Assembly: GCA_965153455.1 (NCBI GenBank)
Contig: OZ234500.1
Coordinates: 6,510,001 to 6,574,000, forward strand
Source: Sphagnum compactum
Lineage: Eukaryota > Bryophyta > Sphagnopsida > Sphagnales
Reading direction: 5' to 3'
Length of the DNA stretch: 64,000 bases
The translations under genes were made by a program, and so were the position numbers. Shown here in pieces: positions 36,399 through 48,100 of the stretch (its first letter is position 1; every line of letters starts with the position of its first letter). The notes under the pieces were generated by a model. The model worked only from the letters and a program-made list of their open reading frames with translations, ran no database searches and had not been told where the DNA came from.

Positions 36399-38796
36399 TG
36401 GGTTTGACACAAATTCACAAGACATTAAAACATTATATTTTTATTGCCATGCGAAATTCCGTGTATTCTTTTCATCCATTTTGAATTTCAAGGTCCAGTC
36501 CGCATAACGCACTGCTGTTTTTGTTTTAAGTGTATTTTCAGGTCCCTCTCTTGCCTGAATTTTACTAGTTTTTTGTGACAGCCTGCAAGGGGAACTTGCA
36601 TCTGTCAGAAGTTACCACCAGGAAATCATTTTCATACAAATATATTCTTCTTTATTCCTTATCTTTAGAGTTATCATTTCTTTTATTTTATCTTTATTAT
36701 TATCTTTTTATTTTCCATTTTTCATTTTCTATTCCAGGCTCTAGAGTTTTTTTAAAATTTTAAAAACCAATATACTCAAGGCAGATTTCTGACAAAAGGA
36801 AAATTAAGGAAAATGAAAATTCTTTTAATTATAAAATGGAAAAAAATAAAAACCCATGTGAAAGAGTCAAAGATTAATCCTATTTTTTTCAAAGCACTCA
36901 TATTCTAAATTCACTTGCTCATATATTGAATTCATAGAGAAAACTATGGATCAAAATTCTCAATGTTTTGTAGTTTGGATTCCATTCACCCAATCCCAAA
37001 ATCGCAACACTTCCCAAAATAAAATCAAATCCAAAGCAATGTTCCCATAAACCTTGCCATAGATCAACCAACACCTATGCTCCCATGAAACCTATATATT
37101 GCAAAAACTTCAACCCCATGGCATCACCAATCTCTAAACAACCCAACCAGAAACCCTTGGCATCCTCATGAAATTCAACACTTTTACTTTGATTTCTTAT
37201 CATGATATCCACAATTCTCCCTAAAGCGTTTATTATGCATGTGTTGTAAAAGTAAAAACCTATAAAAATGAAAACACAAATAAAGAGTTTGTCAAAATTT
37301 GAAGTGTCCAGAATCAAAAGCTAGCAAAATCAATCTTTATCTATTATTGTTGTTACTAAGCTAGGAACAAATTTTGAATCAACAACATATGTAATATTAA
37401 CAGGGCAATTATGCAAGATCTGGCCAAAACCAATGTTCAACTTGATAGTCACAAGCGAACGACAAGAGATTGTCCTTATATTTCATAAGCTCCTTTTCAA
37501 ACATGTTCCAAGAATCAATGTCAAATTCAATTCCACCCATGCACAAATTTGGATCCTTTCACAACATTGTTTTTCTCTCAACACATAAAAACAATACCGA
37601 CATCATATTTGTTGATTGTCTTCTCTCATCTATAGAAATAGGAGCAATAAGAACATTATAACTATGAAAAGGAATGCCAATAACCACATTAGAAAAAAAT
37701 AACTCCAAAAACAACATCAACAAAATCATCGTGCAGGCCATGAATAACAACTCCCATGCCAGTATATATGATATAAAGGCACCAACATCAACAACCCCAT
37801 CATCTCCACCACAATGTGAAGAAAAACACCCCCAAAATAAAATAAAATAAGAAAACAAAAACAATTACTTTAGTCATCTCATAAGCAGCTTTCTCCTAAT
37901 TAAAAGCCTTTTCATAATGCAAGAAGTGACTAGATTTGAACTCATAGAACATAATTCACTAGATTATTCTATCATGTAATTGTTTATTGATCCCATTGTA
38001 CCTATAAATAAATAAAACCACGTTAAATAATGAACATTCAAATAATTTTTTTTTTAAACTCAAAAATGAAACAAAAAAGGTTTAAGAACTCATTTGCCAT
38101 GAGAAATAATATTCTTGTTGCTTATTACTTCCATACCAAATTCCCAAAACAACAACTTCTTCCATCCAAGTAATTTCAACACCTTGGCCTATCTTGTTGG
38201 ACAAAAAATTTCTTTCAAATTTAGGAAATCAACAATCAACTTGTCCACAATAAAACGAAATTGATTTCAACTAATAGTAATAATGATAAACCAGGTTTTA
38301 TTAGAAATTTTCCATTTAGGTTAAAGAACAAAAACAATAGATGTGACCTAGGTTTGTCAATAGGCCAAGTAGTACGATGACATTAAAAGAAATCATGGTT
38401 TTTACAACTAGTTCTAATTGTAGATGACATTTGCAACTAAATTTCCCTTGATTGTGTTGGATAAATCATTAGCAACATTAGTCACCAACAACAACCATTC
38501 ATGGATGGAAATAAAAGTCAACAAAATACATGTTCATCCACTGACCCACCAATACATATTGTTGCTTGCAACAGGTTTGCAACTAATTTGGTCAACCTTG
38601 TGCTCTTATGATATGTTGCCATGTGTCATTAATTCAATATATTTTAAATATAATTATTTTATTTATGAAAATTTGAAATAATCTAAAATGTTTGATTTTT
38701 ATGTTTGGATGGTTTTAGATTGCGCCATGTGGCACAATCAAAATGTGTCATGTGGCATATTAATTAAGACTTTCCAAATTTAATTAAGGTAAGTAG

Positions 38797-38885
38797 GTAA
38801 AACCTACCTACCTATTTATTTAAACTAAACACATACTTACCTACTTAGGTTAGATATCTATTTAGGTGGGTAGATAGGTAAATAA
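38797..38885. repeat. Degenerate ACCT/AGGT tract
   Basis: AACCTACCTACC changes to TAGGTGGGTAGATAGG within about 60 bases, making a short palindromic tetranucleotide tract. Confidence 0.6.
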
Positions 38886-39544
38886 TTAAGTGGAAGGTTG
38901 GTTTGGGAGGTACGGTAGTTAAAAGGTACATGAACTTTTTAAAAAAATTTGGGTTAAGCCTTTTAATTGGCTCATCCCACATGGCCCATATTTTGAATGT
39001 GAAAATGGGAAGCAAAGACCTTCTTTAGATTTTTTTCAAAATGAGAATGGAAGGCAAACCTTATGGGATAAATTTTGAACTTAGAGTTTATTTGCAAACT
39101 ATTTTGCGACTAGAAAGTTTAATTACAAACTACTTACAACAAAAAGGCTCATTCTATATCCTTTATCTTTATTTTTTATTTTTGTAAATTTTATAACTCA
39201 ATAGGTAATTGACTAACTAACTAACTAATAAAATTTCTAATAAAATAATTAACAAAATAATAATTATTATTACATATAATAATAATTCGTCAATAATTTT
39301 TAATTACATAATTACGAAATTAACCAATTAATTAAAATATTATTAAATATATGAAAATGAAAATTCAATTTATTTAAATGTTAATTATAACATTGTATTA
39401 TCTAATTAATAAGTATTAAATATCAATAATTAATATTGAAAATAATTATATATATGTTAATAATTTAATTAATTATTATATATAAGTAATAATGAATAAT
39501 TTTATATATTAATATTAATATTAATGTTGCCTTCTCCCTCGAGG

Positions 39545-40660
39545 AGAAAGGGACTAAGTTCCTTCTTGGAACAAATTTTTGAATGTTTGAGTCAAAATTT
39601 TAGGGGGTAAAGTTTTTCCAAATCAATTTTTTTTTAATACCATTGGAAAGTTCTCAAAATGTAGAAAATAAAAATGATATTGGATTCTCAATTTGAAGGT
39701 ATGAGTTAAAAATTATGATGAAAAAAAGAGCCATAAGTCAAATTTCCTTCAAGGAGCAAATTCCTGAATGTTTAAGTCAAAATTAAAACATGTAATGTTT
39801 CTCCAAATCAAAAGTTTTTTTATACCATTGGAAGCACACATGTGTAAAATGATCTTGGATTTTCAATTTGAAGGTACGGGTTAAAAGTTATGATCAAAAG
39901 AAAAGCCAAATGTCAAATTTCCTTCAAGGAGCAAATTCCCGAATGTTTGGATCAAAACTGCAACATGTAATTTTTTTTCCAATCAAATGTTTTTTATACC
40001 ATTGGAAGCATACATGTGTAAAATGATCTTGGATTCTCAATTTGAAGGTATAAGATGAAAGTTATGATGAAAAGAAGAATTGGGGGTCAAATTTCCCCCA
40101 AGGAGCAATTTCCTTCAGGGACAAGGGAAAATTTGACCCACAATTTTTTTTTTCATCATAACTTTTAGCTTTTACCCTCAAATTGAAAATTCAAAATAAT
40201 TTTAGATATCTACTCTTTGAGAGCTTTTGAATGGTATAAAGAAAATTTGATTTGGACAAATTTTACCCCCTATAATTTTGACTCAAACATTCGGGAACTT
40301 GCTCCCCATGGGAACATCATCATCCCTTTCTCCCCAAGGGAATTTAGCCCCCTTTTCCCCATGGGAAGTTGCTCCTAGGGAACATAGTCCCCTTCTCTTG
40401 GGGAAAATCACTCCTTGGGGCAATTTAATCCCTTTCTCCTCGGGGGAGAAAACAACTTGGAAATTTTGATCCTTAATTTTTTTTCATCATATCTTATAGT
40501 TCATAGCTTCAAATTGGAAATACAAGATCATTTTATATATTTATGTTTTTAGATCTTTTTAATGACATAAATGATGCTTTATTTGGAAAAATTTGACCCC
40601 TTGTATATTCTTATCAAACATTCGGGAATTTGCTCTTTGGAGAAATTGTTCCCCAAGGCA
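39545..40660. repeat. Satellite of about 175-185 bp in direct then inverted arrangement
   Basis: Three consecutive direct units carry TTCCTTCAAGGAGCAAATTC, GAATGTTT, TACCATTGGAA, TCAATTTGAAGGTA and AAAGTTATGAT; unit starts near 39739, 39914 and 40088 give periods of 175 and 174. From about 40110 the same motifs run in reverse complement (ATCATAACTTTTAG, CTCAAATTGAAAAT, CAAACATTCGGGAACTTGCT at 40284-40303, and again near 40613). Transcripts could form long double strands. Confidence 0.8.
40300..40455. repeat. Cluster of CCCC..GGGG mini-palindromes
   Basis: Short hairpin words such as CTCCCCATGGGAA, CTCCCCAAGGGAA, TTCCCCATGGGAA and CCCCTTCTCTTGGGG follow each other every 30-40 bases. This is strikingly GC-rich within otherwise AT-rich DNA. 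Confidence 0.65.
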
Positions 40661-41599
40661 ACTTAATATATGAAAACTTGAATTAATATTTTTATTTAAT
40701 GTAATACGATAATTAAATTACAATAAAAATTAATTATTTTTTTCCACTAAAATTACCATAAAAGTTTTAAATAACTTTATAAATTAATTATTATAAGTTA
40801 TAAATTATGAATAATTAAGTTTAATTATAAATTATGCCACTTCTTTAATTAATTTATATATAGAGTAATTACAATGATTTTAGTGTAATTAATTTTTATT
40901 GCTAAAAAATGTTATTAATTAGTGATTATATTTAATAAATTCAATAACTTAGTGTAATTTAATTATTATAATTACATCAAATAATCTTTTTAAAATAAAA
41001 TTATTATGAATATTGTTAATCATAATTTATAATAAAATCAGAAATTACAAATATTATTTTCAATTATAAATTGTATAATTAATATAATTAATCTATAATT
41101 ACTATAATTACAATTTTTACGATAATGTTACATTAATTGTAGTAATTAATTTTATAATAATTATTTGAATTAATTTATGACTGAAAATAATAACAATTTC
41201 TATAAAAAAATACAAGTATTATACATCACCCCTCATATACATGTGTTCATTTTAGTATCCACCCATATATTATTGAGTAGAATACATATTATTCACCATC
41301 ATAATTCCATACACCCTAAAATTCTTAAAACACACATTGAATACACATGGTTTTGCAATTCATTTGACCATATTTGTATCTAATGGAACAAAAATGGGTT
41401 TTTTTGGATGAAAACCATGTTAAAAATTGTATAAATGAAAAAATGAAAAAACATTAGTCACAAGGTAGTTGTAGTGTAGTTGCAAGCACAACCAAATGCA
41501 AAAGGTAGGTGAAGAAATGACCAATGATAGTTGCAAATGACAAATAGTTACAAATAATCGCAAATTGATTGGTTATAAAAACTCAGTTTTCTTCTAGTA

Positions 41600-44440
41600 T
41601 GACAATAAACAAGTTTTTTGTACATTTCAATTACATCATTAATAAGATAGCTAATAATAGGCGGATGTTGATTTATAAAATGAAGTTCAAAACACTCATT
41701 TTTGAAAAAAAATTGCATGTTAAAATGTCCAAATTTCAAATTTAAGTTTGATGGAAAGGTGGGTTAACACATTACTTGTGCCAATATTTTGAGCTTTTCA
41801 TCAATGGACAACACATATGATTTTTTGATGGGCTTGGCAAGACTAGTTGTTATGGATCAGAAAGTTGTTTTGTCACCACCAACCTTCACACGGTGATACC
41901 TCGAATCTATGAAAATATTCAAAGGAATTATATGTGTTTTACATGATTACACAGTACATTATGTTTGCCTTCCAATACTTCATATCATAGATTAGATGCT
42001 ACAAAAAAATAATTAAAATACAGATAACATAATTGCTACAAAACAAATATCAAATCAAAAGGATAATCAATCACTACAAAAACACAAAACAACTAAAACA
42101 AAAAAAAAAAAGGTTTATGGTTTCAAGTTTAGGTGCAAAAAAAACCATATTTATAAAGCAAAAACATGTTAAATGTTTTGTATAGTCCACATTAAGTTCA
42201 AAAGAAAAATGAAAAGAAAAAATTGAAGGAAAAAAAGTTGTGTTTTACATAAAAAAACCTTTTTGGATTTTTTGAAAAAAATCACCATTGCAAATGTACA
42301 AAACAATACAACAATTATAAAAGCCAAATGAAGGGTTTCTAGATACGTCTAAGGTTTAGGAAGATGCAAAAGAAACTTAAACTTGAAAACATATTTGCAA
42401 AAATAAACAACATGGAATTCAAAAAGTGGGATGAAAACATACCTAGTTGGAGGATATATCTACCATTTTTTTGCAACTTACAACAAAAAAAGACATGATA
42501 TCCACAAGATTTTTCATAAAAGATTCATCTTTGGAAAAATCAACAATGGATTGGTTGGTGTCAAAACCACAAAAGATTCTCCATTCATCAAAAACATTTT
42601 TTAGCTAGAGCTCAACATGCTTACTAACTCTTTAACCCCCTTATTTACATTTTCCATTTCTTTATCATCAATTGCAAGAAATTGACATTTAAAATAAACT
42701 TTATAATAGGAAAACTCAAGATTTGTCCCCTCACCAACTTCAAATTTAAAAATCATAGCATCATAATTAGAAGGAAAACAAGAATCATATGCATATGGAC
42801 CAACAACAAAGGTAAAAAGATAAACAAATCATATATTGGTATAGAACACAATTTTTTATGGTTGGGATCAACAACAAAATTAGATGAACATGGATTAACA
42901 CAGAAGATGAGATGTTGGTTTAAAACACATAGTTTTATGGATGGGATGAACAACATAATTGGATGAAAATGGACCAACACGAAGTTCAAAATCATCAAGG
43001 TTCATAGAGACATAAGGGTTAAAAAAAAAGCCTAAACAACTTAGGAGATTTTGCTTTAAAAAACACAACTTTGTAGAAGTAGAAAAATATTTATCAATAA
43101 GAAATCAATAGCAAATTCATGATTAACAACACAATACAAATATAATTTAGACCCTTCAACAGACCACAACAAATCATTAACACTAAAAGAGGAATATGGA
43201 TAATTAATATCAATAAACTATCAGGGCAAACTACTTGATGCAAGAAGATTTTCTTTTAAAATTTCCATTACATTTGAAAAACCAAAAGTGTAATTTTTTT
43301 TCATAAACCTTACATCATTAGTAGTAGACATTGCAAAAAACACAAGAAATCATACACAATAGAACAAGACAAAGGATAAAGATTAAAAAATTAAGAATAA
43401 AAAAAGAAATTATTTCACAAGAACAAAAGATGTAAATATATAGTTCATAGTTGCAACCACACAAACACATGCACCATGAAAAAACAAAACAAAAAAGAAC
43501 TCCAATGTCTATACTAAAGCCAGAACAAAAGAAACTTGCACACATCAAAATAATATAAATTTTTTAAAATGCAAAAAACAAGAAAAAAAGCAAGAAATTA
43601 AAAAAAAACATGAAGAAGCTTGTGCAAGGTGAAGCAAAAGGACATTGTTGATGTTTGTGTGGTTGCAATTGCAAAACAATGAAATTTGCAAAGCTTGACA
43701 CATACAAATAGTTTAAAAAAACACAAAAAAAAAATGGACAAGAAAATCAAAGGATAAAAGAATAATCAATTGCAAATAGTTGTGAAACATGACTAATGAT
43801 GATGTAGGAGTAGCCATGGAAATAGTTGTAAGGTCAACCAAAACACAAAAACAATGATACAACAAGTGAGACAAAAGGAATGCTAATGTAGTAACACAAT
43901 GCAATGAGAGTTGCAAGCTTAAGATGTAGTAACGAGAATAGCACCTAGACATTGTAGGATAATGCAATTAAAGAAACAAAAATTGAAAGGATGCCAATAT
44001 AACAATAAGAGCAAAATAACATCAATGCCACAACAATACACATTAAGATAAGCCAAAAACACAAGATGCAAAGATGTAAAATAACAAAACAAAGATGTAA
44101 AGATAGGCATAAGACCAAGATGTAGCAAGACATGAAGTGAAAAAAACCAAATGAGGGTGCCGATGCAATAGCAAGAACAAAAGAGCAACCTTGTCGCAAC
44201 GAGATGCAACAATGTAAGCCAAAAACATAAGTTGCAAAATGTAAGAGTTGCAAAACTAAGATGTAATAGGAAGCACAACACTGAGACTTAGCAAGATGCC
44301 AAACAAAAGAGAAAAACCATATGATGGTGTTGGACTCAAAACCATATGATGGTGCTGGACTCAAAAACCAAAAGATGTGCAACGAATGCATCTTTGGCAA
44401 TGATGGCCAACACCTAAATGCATTAGTACCAAAACACCAC
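41600..44440. other. AT-rich DNA with degenerate tandem repeats
   Basis: No gene. 42838-42995 holds two related units of about 78 bases (ACACA..TTTTATGG..TGGGAT, AACAACA..ATT, GATGAA). From about 43920 to 44290 a degenerate unit of about 167 bases recurs, with AAGCCAAAAACA landmarks at 44053 and 44218. At 44316-44364 a 25-base unit (ACCATATGATGGTGTTGGAC..) is duplicated head to tail with one change. Long minus-strand frames here are by-products of a low-stop composition. Confidence 0.55.
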
Positions 44441-44913
44441 GTCATTGCCTTGTAAGATTTGCTTTACGACAAAAGAATCAATGAAAAGAAAAAAAGACAG
44501 TGGAAAGGAAAAGAAAGGGTGGAGTTGGGGTGGGGAACCACAGAGTTCTATGTTGGGGAACATAAAGCTTGGCCTCCTGGCCTGGGGCCAAGATCCAGAA
44601 GGGTCTATTCATAGACCCTCTCCTATACAAACAAACTCCGACTGCCAGTTCATTTCCCTCCAATTGCCAGTTTTTGAATTTCATGGGACAAGGGGCTCTC
44701 AGCCGTACTGTAAGGGGGCATAAATGGCAAGGACGTGGTGCTTTCTTTGCTAATGCAAGCAAATCTGGAGTCTGGATTGAGCGAGAACTTGTGCGCTCGT
44801 TCCTTTTTGTGCGCTCTCGGGGGTGCATGTCCGTGGCTCCGTGGGGGAGGCTTCGTCACGGTTTTGTAGATCGTCTGCATAGGCTCTCTGCATCGGCAGT
44901 TCTCTCCGTAAAA

Positions 44914-45026
44914 GGATGAATAAGATATTCCGATATGATTCTCATCTATCTTATCCATCCTTCTGGATGTTTCTAAGCTTTTTACCTCGACAGTTTCTTC
45001 GGTACACAGATGAACAAGATATTCCG
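44914..45026 (+). promoter_or_regulatory. Duplicated 19-base promoter element
   Basis: GGATGAATAAGATATTCCG at 44914-44932 and AGATGAACAAGATATTCCG at 45008-45026 match at 17 of 19 positions, 94 bases apart, upstream of the TATA box. The conserved core AAGATATTCCG may be a protein-binding site; this is inference. Confidence 0.5.
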
Positions 45027-45042
45027 CTTTTTTAATTGTCTC

Positions 45043-45048
45043 TATATA
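45043..45048 (+). promoter_or_regulatory. TATA box of eEF1B gamma
   Basis: TATATA in the context TCTATATAGGG, about 150 bases before the start codon. A start of transcription around 45070-45080 would be expected. Confidence 0.5.
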
Positions 45049-45061
45049 GGGCGTGATCTCC

Positions 45062-45070
45062 AAACCCTAA
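45062..45070 (+). promoter_or_regulatory. Telo-box AAACCCTAA
   Basis: AAACCCTAA near the expected transcription start. In plants this motif is over-represented in 5' regions of translation genes such as eEF1A and ribosomal protein genes, so its place in front of an elongation-factor subunit fits. Confidence 0.6.
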
Positions 45071-45193
45071 AAAAATCAGCTCCCCAAAAGGGCGTAGTCC
45101 AGAATTCACCGCATATTCTCTTCGCAGTCCAGTTCGTCGTTGCCGGTCGGCCGCCTTCCCGTGCTCCAGTTTTAGAGCTTCAATTCCGTTGCC

Positions 45194-48100
45194 ATGGCCT
45201 TGGTAAGCTCCTCCTTTGTCCTTCCTCTACTTATTCCCTTCCCAGGAAAATTCTGCACTTGCTCAGTTGAGAGGTTTTTTTTGCCTCTCGGAAGTTTTTG
45301 GTTTCAGCTTCTCAACGGTTCTTTCTCCATTGTTATGGCATTGTCTGTCTTTGTTGAGAGACCAACATTGTGTGATCAGATCTTGTGTGTATGCGCGCTC
45401 TGATTCCACTGCTTGTGGCCGCTTGACTTCCGTTCCAGGTTCTCCATGCCCCGGCCAGTAACAAGAATGCCCTCAAGGCGTTGGTTGCTGCGGAGTACGT
45501 CGGTGTCAAGCTTGAGCTAGCTTCATCATTTCAGATGGGGGTCACGAACAAAAGCCCTGAGTTTCTCAACCTCAATCCCCTCGGAAAGGTACATAAACTA
45601 GTATTTTACAGTCTGGTAATGTACTTTTGTTCCTTCTTTTGTTGTCAGTTCTGAGATGCTTCTCTTGGTGCTCTCGTTCATGTGAACCTTACAAACTCTC
45701 GTCCTTTTTGTATGTAGGTTCCAGCGCTGGAAACACCAGAAGGTCCAATTTGCGAAAGCAATGCCATTGCCCGCTACGGTACTTCAGAGCCTCACTAACC
45801 TCAACTGTTGTGAGACATTACATGTAGTACATTACGTTGTTTTGCCATAGATTTGCAAACTTTTTGTTGGCTTTATCTGACAGCTTCGGTTGCAGGGAGC
45901 CTCAAGAAGTTATTGCCATTTTATGGTGCTTATCACCTTCTAGGTCTCTTCAAAAGATCTTGCTTAATGAAAGGTCTTATGTTACTGTTGGAATAATTCT
46001 TGCCTGTTTTGCACATCCAGTGGCAAGGCTTAAGGATGCGGGTTTGTTTGGCACTTCCACCTTTGAAGAAGTAAGTTTTTGATCACTGATGACTCTGTGT
46101 TTGGTCATTCCTTCAGAGCATTAGAGATTCAGGGACACTCTGCATTGCATGCAGTTATTGTAAATTTATATTGACATTCTTTGCTGAATACCAGGCACAG
46201 ATAGACCAATGGTGTGACTTCTCAAGCATGGAGATTTATACGTGGGTAGCACGGTGGGGTTACCCTCGCTTTGGCATGGGTGTCTACAATCCAGAGGTAG
46301 GATACTTCAGCCTATGCTGAAATTGGTTGCTACAAAATTCTTCATGCAGAATTTCAAGGTCCTAGTAAGCATGATGTGAACAGTCCTGTCTATAGACTAC
46401 TACTACAGACTAGTATGTGGGCATTTCAAATTTTTTTAAAGCATAATTTTTAAATGGGTATGTCCTTGAGAACTTTGAATCTCTTCTTCATATGGGGTCA
46501 ATGATAGTTTGCTTTGATGGGGCTTTACATTGTGCAGATCTAGAGAGGTTTCCTGGTAATCTGTTTGTCCCTGTTGGAGCAAGGAATTAAGAGTGCATTA
46601 GAAGAATGTCTTCTTTTGGGTTTTTCTTCTTCCCAAGGAGAGGGATTAGAACTGGATTGGTAGCACTACCTGGAAGTCAACAGATTTTATGAAAGGTTGT
46701 CTAACGTTCGAAAGCTTGTTGTGGTTGTAATTGCTGAAATGTATTCCTGTCGGTGGGTTGCAGGTGGAGCAGATGGCAATTCTTGCTTCAAAGAGAGCAT
46801 TTGAAGCCCTCAATAAACATCTGGCTTCTCGTACATATGTTGTTGGCCACTCAGTTACAATTGCTGATATCATTCTCACATGTAATCTTTTGTTCCCATT
46901 CGAACAAGTCCTGACCAAAGAGTTCACTGCCAGCTATCCTCATGTTGAGAGGTACTTCTGGACCATGGTGAACCAACCTAGCTTCAAAAAGGTTGTTGGC
47001 AAGATTATTCAAACTGACGGCCCTTTACCCCCACCTCCTTCTAAGGGTGAAGCCCAGGCTCCTGTGCCAGCTCAAGTTCATCCTCAACCTCATGGACATC
47101 ACACACACAAGGAGAAGGTACCAAAACAGAAGGAGACGCCAAAACCTGCTGAAGCTCCAAAGCCTGTGGAAGCTCCTAAACCTGTGGAGAATGATGATGA
47201 GGAGGAGGCCCCTGTTAAAAAGTCAAAGAATCCTTTGGACTTCCTCCCCCCAAGTCCAATGGTCATGGACAACTGGAAGCGTCTCTACTCGAACACAAAA
47301 GCAAAGGATTTTCATCTTGCAATCAGTGGTATTAATGATCTGCTCCCCTTTTATGAACCACTTGTATTTTTACATGTTACTGATGTGTTAAAGTTATCTG
47401 TGGCAAAGTCTTTTTGTGTGATTTTCTCTTCTTGCCTGCTGTCCACCACCTACCTTGTGAGCAATTGATTTGACTGTGCTGAAAGCAGATGATTCTAGTT
47501 ACTGCAGGTTTTGACCTTTATCATGCATTCCTCAGGCTTCTTCTTTTGGAAAGGACAAATATCAATGTCTCACAGTCACATGCTTGGTGTCTCATCTGCT
47601 TAGGACTTTTGCAGATTTAGCACTTGAAATGTATGTTTTTCTGCTTGACAAAGAATATGACAGTGTGAGTGCAGTCATAGTCTCATGGATTTCAAAGGAT
47701 GTGGCCTTCCTAGTTGCTTGGAACTCTGGATATTTTGACCTCTTGTGCCCAGCATCTGGGCTGAATCTGTTGTTAACAGACAACGCAAGAAAGACATCAT
47801 GACCCTACTCTTCACATGCAGATGTGCCATCTGTAGAAGAGAAAATTGATGATGTATGTGCCTTCAGTTTAGATGCTTGTCTGTACATGGGCAAGCTAAT
47901 GTAGAATTATCCATAATGGTTTGGATGATGATAAGTTTACCTTTTTAGTCAGCCCCATGAGTGCTACCCAACATGATGACTGAGTCTGGGAATGCAACAA
48001 GAAACTAAGGATGCATATTTTTGGATCAGGATTTCCTCTCAGTTTTGAGCAGGTTTACTTTATATATATCTTATCTACACACACTGTTGGGAGCTGATGA

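Larger units (their letters stand above)
34859..38380. other. Non-coding DNA between dehydratase gene and CACTA-like element
   Basis: The first kilobase is the presumed upstream region of the dehydratase-like gene. Further right there are short frames but none I recognise. It contains the GTTCCAG repeat block (35990-36300) and a Harbinger-like end at 36380-36398. Confidence 0.5.
38381..41599. mobile_element. CACTA-like non-autonomous element with TGA target duplication
   Basis: The left end (CATTAAAAGAAATCATGG, then TTTTTACAACTAG) and the inverted right end (TACTAGAAGAAAACTGAG, then TTTTTATAACC) share the AAGAAA core and the following TTTTTAyAAC. TGA precedes the left end (38378-38380) and follows the right (41600-41602), the 3-bp duplication expected of CACTA insertions. 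TTGCAACTA words are subterminal on both sides in opposite orientation. An ACCT tract lies at 38797-38885 and a direct-then-inverted satellite in the middle. The first and last bases depart from the canonical CAC/GTG. No transposase is present. Confidence 0.55.
44441..45193 (+). promoter_or_regulatory. Promoter and 5' UTR region of eEF1B gamma
   Basis: Composition rises to near-balanced G+C. Visible elements are a perfect hairpin AGGGTCTATTCATAGACCCT at 44600-44619, two 19-base direct repeats (see 44914 and 45008), a TATA box at 45043-45048, and AAACCCTAA (telo-box) at 45062-45070, just downstream of the probable transcription start. Open frames of 92-137 codons on both strands here have no family features and are regarded as chance. 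Confidence 0.6.

Noticed and set aside
43713-44445. Minus-strand frames of 84-166 codons
   Set aside because: They lie in degenerate tandem repeats, overlap each other in different frames and have hydrophobic low-complexity content.
44478-45063. Overlapping frames of 92-137 codons on both strands upstream of eEF1B gamma
   Set aside because: They have no family resemblance and lie in GC-balanced promoter DNA where stops are rarer. Opposed frames of similar length suggest chance.
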